Positions 5,609-9,169 of a stretch of DNA of 9,169 bases are shown piece after piece (within the stretch, counting starts at the first letter, position 1; each line of letters opens with the position of its first letter). A program made the translations under genes and the position numbers. The notes under the pieces were generated by a model. That model was not told where the DNA came from and ran no database searches. It saw only the letters and a program-made list of their open reading frames with translations. This DNA is from Acidobacteriota bacterium (lineage in GTDB: Bacteria > Acidobacteriota > Vicinamibacteria > Vicinamibacterales > UBA2999): NCBI GenBank assembly GCA_020851835.1, contig JADZBZ010000576.1, forward strand, positions 1 through 9,169. The letters run 5' to 3'.

Positions 5609-5883
5609 TGGGCCGCGGACGCCCAGCACGGGCCGGCACGCGCGCCCGCCATCGGGTTGAGGTGACACTCACCGACGCCGAGCTCGACGCCGTCCGGCGG
5701 CTGGCCGCCACCAACCGCTGCTCGGTGGCCGACGTGCTCCGGCTCGGAGCACAGGCCTTCGTCGCCATTCTCGACGAGGACCCCAGCATCTGCCCGATTG
5801 CGACCACCGCGCGGCTCGTCTTCATCATCCCGCCCGAGGCCCGGGAATTGTTGCCGGGTGTAATTCTGGACGAATCGCGATGA
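5608..5883 (+). CDS. Ribbon-helix-helix DNA-binding protein
   Basis: A 91-aa protein with a basic N-terminus (MGRGRPARAGTRARHR), a beta-strand RVEVTLT and then two helices (DAELDAVRRLAATN and SVADVLRLGAQAFVAIL) at about residues 16-55. This is the CopG/Arc-type RHH arrangement, in which a dimer's paired strands read the major groove. The remaining tail (IATTARLVFIIPPEARELLP) is short and hydrophobic and may mediate contacts. RHH proteins usually repress their own operon. Lying between an unknown gene and the capsid gene, it could tune late expression. It starts within the previous stop (TGATG), implying coupled translation. Its operator is not evident. Confidence 0.7.
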   Translation: MGRGRPARAGTRARHRVEVTLTDAELDAVRRLAATNRCSVADVLRLGAQAFVAILDEDPSICPIATTARLVFIIPPEARELLPGVILDESR

Positions 5884-5907
5884 TGGTGACAGAGAGGACT
5901 TGAAGGT

Positions 5908-7317
5908 ATGAACGACAAACTGAGTTTCGTTCCGACGTCTTCGGGCGGTCTGCGCCCCGAGGGCGACATCGCATCGGCCAGCCGGCGGGCGCTGCTGCAG
6001 GCACGCGTCGATGTGATCCGATGGTTGTCGGCCATGAGCGACAAGGCCGCGGCCGGCAAGCTCACCGACGCCGATCGCGCGAATCTCGACGCGGTGCGCC
6101 AGCACGCCGCCGTGGTCAGCTCGACGCTCGCCGAGCGCGAAGCGGCGAACGAGGCCGAGCGCGAGCAGGCGCGGCAGGTCGGCAGCGGGCTCGACGCCGA
6201 TGCGCTCGCGAGCCAGCGTGCGGCCGGGGCGATCGGTCTGCCGGGTGCGCCGCGGCCCACGACCGCGAATGGTGGGATCGTCGGCGGGCGATACCGGCAG
6301 TGGTTCCCGCAGGCCGCCGCGTCGATGGACGGCTGGCGGGACGGGCAAGAGTTCTTCTCGTGCGTCCTGGGCCAGCGATTCGATTCTCGCCTGCGTGCCG
6401 AAACGCATCACGGCAACACCGGCAGCAGCGGCGGGTTCGTGATTCCGTCGCAGCTGTCATCGACCGTCTGGGACAGCGTCATCGAGGACAGCGTCGTGCT
6501 CTCGCGCGCGACGGTGCATCCGGTCACGGTCGGCCGGGAGGCCATCGTGCCGTTGTGGGATACCTCCGATCGCGGTGACGGCGCGATCGCGGGCGTGAGC
6601 CTCAATTGGGAGACCGAGGCGCCGGCGAGCGATTCCGCCGTCCAGGTCGCGAAGCTGAAGCAGATGATCATGCGCGTGCGACGCGCGGCGATCTACGCTG
6701 AGGTCTCGAACGAGCTGAGCGAGGACGCGCCCGACTTCATGTCGCAGGTCTCGAGCGTGGTGCGGCGCGCGCTGTCGTACGGCATCGACATGTCCCTGCT
6801 GTGGGGCACCGGTGCGCCCGACGCGCAAGGCGTGTTCTCGTCAGGGGCGTTGATCACCGTGACCCGGGCCGGTGCGGGGTCGATCGACTACTCGGATTGT
6901 ACCGGGATGTTCAGCCGACTCTCGCCGGCCAGCGTGAACAGCGCGATCTGGATCGCGCACGCGAGCGCGCTGCCCAAGCTGCTCACGCTTGGCATCGCCA
7001 TCGGCACCGCCGGAAGCGCGGTCCCGGTCATCTCGGGCGCGAGTGGCCGCATGGAGCTGCTTGGGCGGCCGCTGCTCGTCAGCGAGAAGGCAAAGCCGCT
7101 CGGCACCACGGGCGATCTGTCGCTCGTCGACCTGTCGCAGTACCACGTGGCGCTCAAGGGAGACATCACCGTCGACGTGTCGCAGCACGTTGGCTGGCGC
7201 CGCAACGTCTCGACACTGCGCTGTCAGGTCCGGATCGATGGCCAGAGCGGGCTGTCGTCGCCCATCACGCCGCCGCACTCGGGCGACACCGTGAGCCCGT
7301 TCGTCACGCTGAGCTGA
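5908..7317 (+). CDS. HK97-fold major capsid protein
   Basis: A 469-aa major capsid protein. Residues about 25-105 are helical and charged, like the scaffold-like delta domain of HK97 gp5. Residues 165-180 (HHGNTGSSGGFVIPSQ) are the usual lead into the mature N-arm and E-loop region. The fold continues through VWDSVIEDSVVLSRATVHPV, the spine helix SQVSSVVRRALSYGIDMSLL, the turn WGTGAPDAQGVFSS, and the end ELLGRPLLVSEKAKPLG ... ISLVDLSQYHVALKGD-like region with RRNVSTLRCQVRIDGQ, all standard P-domain and A-domain landmarks. Length fits a subunit with an uncleaved or cleavable delta domain. No prohead protease, portal or terminase is encoded nearby. A TTGAAGGT ribosome binding site precedes ATG 5908. 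An encapsulin is unlikely because integrase and HNH partners point to a phage lineage. Confidence 0.9.
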   Translation: MNDKLSFVPTSSGGLRPEGDIASASRRALLQARVDVIRWLSAMSDKAAAGKLTDADRANLDAVRQHAAVVSSTLAEREAANEAEREQARQVGSGLDADALASQRAAGAIGLPGAPRPTTANGGIVGGRYRQWFPQAAASMDGWRDGQEFFSCVLGQRFDSRLRAETHHGNTGSSGGFVIPSQLSSTVWDSVIEDSVVLSRATVHPVTVGREAIVPLWDTSDRGDGAIAGVSLNWETEAPASDSAVQVAKLKQMIMRVRRAAIYAEVSNELSEDAPDFMSQVSSVVRRALSYGIDMSLLWGTGAPDAQGVFSSGALITVTRAGAGSIDYSDCTGMFSRLSPASVNSAIWIAHASALPKLLTLGIAIGTAGSAVPVISGASGRMELLGRPLLVSEKAKPLGTTGDLSLVDLSQYHVALKGDITVDVSQHVGWRRNVSTLRCQVRIDGQSGLSSPITPPHSGDTVSPFVTLS

Positions 7318-7323
7318 CGCGAA

Positions 7324-7485
7324 ATGGCCGACGACGAGATCGACATCGCGGCGGGCGAGATCCCCGTCACGTGCGGATGCGGCGCGGTCTACGTGTGGCG
7401 GGTCAACGTCGGCGAGACCTTGCCGCCGTGCTGCCCCGCATGCGCGAGCACTGACACCGAGAACTCGGACACGGGAGCGCCGTAG
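7324..7485 (+). CDS. 53-aa zinc-ribbon protein
   Basis: ATG 7324 opens a 53-aa protein only six bases after the capsid stop. It has an acidic start (MADDEIDIAAGEIPV), then CGC (Cys17, Cys19), a strand AVYVWRVNVG, and PPCCPACAS (Cys36, Cys37, Cys40) before an acidic tail. The CxC ... CxxC layout with a beta-hairpin between is that of a zinc ribbon. Translation is probably coupled to the capsid gene, since no clear ribosome binding site is present. Function is unknown. Small zinc-ribbon proteins beside capsid genes may be head accessory or late regulatory factors, which is inference. Confidence 0.6.
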   Translation: MADDEIDIAAGEIPVTCGCGAVYVWRVNVGETLPPCCPACASTDTENSDTGAP

Positions 7486-7491
7486 TCGGAG

Positions 7492-7513
7492 AAGGGGTCG
7501 GAGCGTGCCCCTT
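7492..7513 (+). terminator. Hairpin after the capsid operon
   Basis: AAGGGG (7492-7497) and CCCCTT (7508-7513) form a 6-bp stem with a 10-nt loop, followed by one further T. It lies seven bases after the zinc-ribbon stop and ahead of a longer gap before the next gene. The short T-run makes it a weak intrinsic terminator. Confidence 0.4.
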
Positions 7514-7649
7514 TGCGCTGCGCGGACGCTCACGGGCTACTCTGCGGTCGGCCCGGTCTTCACCGCGCGGCGCGTGTTCGTTTCAGAGCAGACCCATGAC
7601 GCACCCGCGGCCGTCTCGTCTCTCGCTGGCGGTCGCACAGGAGGATCGA

Positions 7650-8336
7650 ATGACGGGACGACTACTGATGGCTGTGGCGCTGCTGGTGGCGGCGCCGGCG
7701 CACGCGAGCCTGGCCCTGACGCTCTGCACGGCCGACAGGTGCATCCTGGCCAGCGATTCGCGGACGTGGGACACCGTGCGCGACGTGGCCGCCGGCGACA
7801 CGGCGACGAAGATCCAGATCCGCGCGCCCTACGGCGTGGCCGTGACGCACGACCCCGCCCCGCTCTCGGCCTGGGCGCACCTGCCCCTCGTCCCTGGCGA
7901 GTCCGCGGCGGCCCTCGCGCATCGCATCCTCGACGCCGTGCCCCACGGCCCACGCGCGAGCGAGTCCACGATCGCCGTGGTGCGCGTCCAGCCGTTCGAC
8001 GCGGTGGTGATGCACGTCCGGTTCGAGCCCGATGGCCGGCTCGACGTGCTGCGGGAGGCGCGTCCCGAGCTGCCTGTGGCGCTCATCCTGGGCTGGCCGT
8101 TCGCCGACGACGCCGAGATGGCCGCCATCACCCGGCGGCTCACCGGCCGCGGTCGACATGATGATCTCGCCGCTCGGCTCGCCACTCACGGCCGTGATGA
8201 GGCTCAGGGTCTGAGGCCCGAGGGCGACCCGGGGCCGGGTCGTCCCTCTTCATCGAGAGTTCCGGCGGCGTGCGCGTCAACACCAGCTCGGGCGGGCTCG
8301 TCGACCTGGGCGGGGAGCTGCGCGTGGGCGGCGTGA
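7650..8336 (+). CDS. Secreted proteasome-like Ntn hydrolase, probably frameshifted near the end
   Basis: ATG 7650 is preceded by AGGAGG at 7639-7644. The protein begins with a signal peptide (MTGRLLMAVALLVAAPAHA) with an AxA site, so cleavage would expose Ser20. From that serine the sequence SLALTLCTADRCILASDSRT follows the proteasome-beta/HslV pattern, with Asp and Arg at mature positions 17 and 19 and a lysine at 35 (ATKIQI), near the catalytic Lys33. An Ntn hydrolase acting in the periplasm or outside is therefore likely; the substrate is unknown. The frame runs to 8336, but from about 8150 it looks noncoding. Skipping one base near 8151 gives VDMMISPLGSPLTAVMRLRV and a stop at 8212-8214, a more natural beta-rich end (about 187 aa). 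It lies outside the capsid operon and resembles cargo. Prohead protease is unlikely because it is exported. Confidence 0.65.
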   Translation: MTGRLLMAVALLVAAPAHASLALTLCTADRCILASDSRTWDTVRDVAAGDTATKIQIRAPYGVAVTHDPAPLSAWAHLPLVPGESAAALAHRILDAVPHGPRASESTIAVVRVQPFDAVVMHVRFEPDGRLDVLREARPELPVALILGWPFADDAEMAAITRRLTGRGRHDDLAARLATHGRDEAQGLRPEGDPGPGRPSSSRVPAACASTPARAGSSTWAGSCAWAA

Positions 8337-8431
8337 GCGGCACGGGCAAGGTCGTGTGCGTCAAGGCCGACACGTTCCTCGGCACGTGTTCGGACGCGGT
8401 CGGCGCCGGCGGCACCTGCACGTGCTCGTGA
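8201..8431 (+). pseudogene. C-terminal fragment of a cysteine-rich structural or secreted protein
   Basis: A frame open from 8201 to TGA 8429-8431 encodes SSLFIESSGGVRVNTSSGG, LVDLGGELRVGGVSGTGK and VVCVKADTFLGTCSDAVGAG followed by GTCTCS. The repetitive short strands and the CVKAD..GTCS..GGTCTCS ending resemble the C-termini of tail-fibre-like or secreted beta-rich proteins. That is a pattern impression, not an identified family. No ATG, and no GTG before 8270, starts this frame; a TGA at 8198-8200 closes it upstream. The 5' part is therefore missing, either through a frameshift linking it to the preceding gene or a deletion that fused two genes. Confidence 0.5.
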
Positions 8432-8473
8432 CGCCACAGGCGCCATCCTGCCGAGCCAGCGAGTAAGTAGAAC

Positions 8474-8514
8474 CACCGACGCCCCGGTGCGCGCATGTCG
8501 CGGCCGGGGCGGTG
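8474..8514 (+). terminator. Strong GC hairpin near the right end
   Basis: GCCCCGG (8481-8487) pairs with CCGGGGC (8504-8510). Beyond a 3-nt bulge, CACC (8474-8477) pairs with GGTG (8511-8514). The loop is 16 nt and no T-run follows. It is the last structure after the final reading frame and may end transcription before the attachment site. Confidence 0.35.
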
Positions 8515-8534
8515 CTCTGTACATCGCCGCGCCC

Positions 8535-8559
8535 CCGTGGTAGCTATGCGGTAGCTACC
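8535..8559. promoter_or_regulatory. Right-end integrase arm-type sites
   Basis: GGTAGCTA at 8539-8546 and 8550-8557 has the same 11-bp period as the pair over the int start. The second copy extends to the palindrome GGTAGCTACC (8550-8559). Across 19 bp the two pairs differ only in the two spacer bases (AT versus GC). The site lies about 65 bp from attR, as expected for an integrase arm site. Confidence 0.55.
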
Positions 8560-8623
8560 CGGAACAGCCCACCTGACACGTCGTGCTCGGCCTGCCCTAA
8601 CTGGTTTATTATCTTGGGGTTAG

Positions 8624-8671
8624 TGGTGAGCCCGGAAGGAATCGAACCTTCAACCAACAGATTAAGAGTCT
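8624..8671. repeat. attR: shared 3' part of tRNA-Lys
   Basis: This 48-bp segment is repeated at 964-1011 with two differences. It runs from the encoded CCA through the T-arm to the 5' side of the anticodon stem. The element supplied this 3' half and restored a complete tRNA gene. The crossover probably lies in the identical 8651-8671 stretch around the anticodon. Confidence 0.85.
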
Positions 8672-8699
8672 GCTGCTCTGCCAGTTGAGCTACGGGCCC
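8624..8699 (-). tRNA. tRNA-Lys (anticodon CTT)
   Basis: A 76-nt cloverleaf reads leftward from 8699: acceptor GGGCCCG pairs with CGGGCTC (one G-U), D-arm around AGCTCAACTGGCAGAGC, anticodon loop CTCTTAA with anticodon CTT, T-loop TTCGATT, discriminator A and an encoded CCA. It decodes AAG. The gene is intact even though the element is inserted at its 3' end. Confidence 0.95.
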
Positions 8700-8779
8700 A
8701 CTCGTGCCGTGTCCGGTTTGCACCGGCCGGCCGCGCGTGTCGCGCACGGTGGACACCGCAACGCGACTGGCAACACGAA

Positions 8780-8809
8780 ACTATAGCACCCGCCACGCGC
8801 CGCGGGCAA
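8780..8809 (-). promoter_or_regulatory. Candidate tRNA-Lys promoter
   Basis: On the minus strand TTGCCC (8809-8804) and TATAGT (8785-8780) are separated by 18 bp, close to sigma-70 consensus in a very GC-rich stretch. They lie about 80-110 bp upstream of the tRNA 5' end at 8699, leaving a plausible leader for processing. Confidence 0.45.
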
Positions 8810-8828
8810 CGGAAACGCACCCGACCGC

Positions 8829-9169
8829 CTACCGTCGCGTCGCCCACATCCCGCGCCGCGCCGTGCGCGCCTCACGCTCGGCCGCCTGGAACTCCGGCTT
8901 CCGCCGGTACTCGAACCGGCGATACACCTCGGCCCAGCCGGCGCGGATGATGGCTTCATTGGCGCAGGTGCCGTCCTCGAGCATCACGTAGGCCAGCGTG
9001 CGGTTGTACCGATCCTGACGCTCGCCGTCGTATTCGAGACCGACGAGCTTGCCGTCCAGGAGCGCCTTCATGAACCGGGTGGCCTGGTCGCCGAACGGCT
9101 CGGACGCGCGATAGCCGCCCGTCTTCTCCGGCGCGTCCACGCCAATCAAACGCACGGTGCCCACGCCCT
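8829..9169 (-). CDS. Staphylococcal nuclease (thermonuclease) domain protein, partial
   Basis: The last 113 or so residues of a minus-strand gene whose start is beyond the window. It shows the SNase fold: VRLIGVDAPE carries the equivalents of catalytic Arg35, Asp40 and Glu43 of the S. aureus enzyme. DRYNRTLAYVMLEDGT carries the Arg87 equivalent. ANEAIIRAGWAEVYRRF and EREARTARRGMWA are the usual C-terminal helices. Such enzymes hydrolyse DNA or RNA with calcium and are often secreted, but the N-terminus that would show a signal peptide is missing. A GTG at 9164 lies inside the domain and is not the true start. It is a host gene upstream of tRNA-Lys and not part of the element. Confidence 0.85.
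   Translation of the reverse strand, partial: GVGTVRLIGVDAPEKTGGYRASEPFGDQATRFMKALLDGKLVGLEYDGERQDRYNRTLAYVMLEDGTCANEAIIRAGWAEVYRRFEYRRKPEFQAAEREARTARRGMWATRR

Larger units (their letters stand above)
964..8671 (+). mobile_element. Integrated capsid-encoding phage satellite-like element in tRNA-Lys
   Basis: The boundaries are the 48-bp tRNA-Lys-derived direct repeats (964-1011 and 8624-8671). Just inside the left end is a tyrosine integrase gene, and GGTAGCTA arm-type repeats occur at both ends. The content is integrase, small DNA-binding proteins, an AAA ATPase, an HNH nuclease, an HK97-type capsid protein, a zinc-ribbon protein and an accessory secreted Ntn hydrolase. All genes read in one direction. 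No terminase, portal, protease, tail, lysis or recognisable repressor gene is present. At about 7.7 kb it is too small for an autonomous tailed phage. A satellite dependent on a helper is the best reading. A prophage remnant with a large internal deletion is the alternative, though the tight gene junctions argue against that. Confidence 0.85.

Noticed and set aside
5521..6411. Long minus-strand frames opposite the RHH and capsid genes
   Set aside because: The plus-strand proteins are recognisable; the antisense frames show no domain or plausible start signal.
8595..8623. CTAAC/GTTAG inverted repeat near attR as a tRNA terminator
   Set aside because: The stem is only 5 bp with a 17-nt loop and no T-run on the minus strand.
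1..9169. CRISPR array, rRNA gene or insertion sequence
   Set aside because: No regularly spaced repeats, no rRNA-like segments and no transposase were seen on either strand.

Overview
The window holds a compact integrated element of about 7.7 kb (roughly 964-8671), sitting at the 3' end of a tRNA-Lys(CTT) gene in a high-GC bacterial chromosome. GC richness and a left-edge fragment resembling the C-terminus of BNR/sortilin-like secreted proteins would fit an Acidobacteriota-like host. That placement is weak and is inference only.

Left flank (1-963): the 3' end of a plus-strand gene (3-161) converges on a minus-strand hicA-hicB toxin-antitoxin pair (826-282). Each of the two genes is broken by an apparent one-base frameshift. 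The 48-bp copy of the tRNA-Lys 3' end at 964-1011 marks one end of the element.

Element (964-8671): all genes lie on the plus strand, mostly with overlapping or nearly touching ends. In order they are a tyrosine integrase, an unknown 205-aa protein, a small AlpA/excisionase-like HTH protein, a short coiled-coil protein, an AAA-type ATPase with a C-terminal winged helix, a short HNH nuclease, a 35-aa ORF, an unknown 140-aa protein, a ribbon-helix-helix protein, an HK97-fold major capsid protein and a 53-aa zinc-ribbon protein. After a hairpin come a secreted proteasome-like Ntn hydrolase and a cysteine-rich tail fragment in a shifted frame. Integrase arm-type repeats (GGTAGCTA pairs spaced 11 bp) occur at both ends, and one pair overlaps the integrase start codon. 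The ATPase gene contains an AT-rich patch bracketed by a 17-bp imperfect inverted repeat, a candidate origin or packaging site.

The combination is unusual. The element has integration, a putative replication initiator, an HNH nuclease and a capsid gene, but no terminase, portal, prohead protease, tail or lysis gene. This resembles a capsid-encoding phage satellite far more reduced than the described capsid-forming PICIs. An inferred life cycle is excision by Int plus the HTH protein, replication by the ATPase, and packaging into its own or mixed capsids with a helper phage's terminase and connector. The Ntn hydrolase looks like envelope-directed cargo.

Right flank (8672-9169): the rest of tRNA-Lys, its likely promoter, and a minus-strand staphylococcal-nuclease-like gene running off the window.
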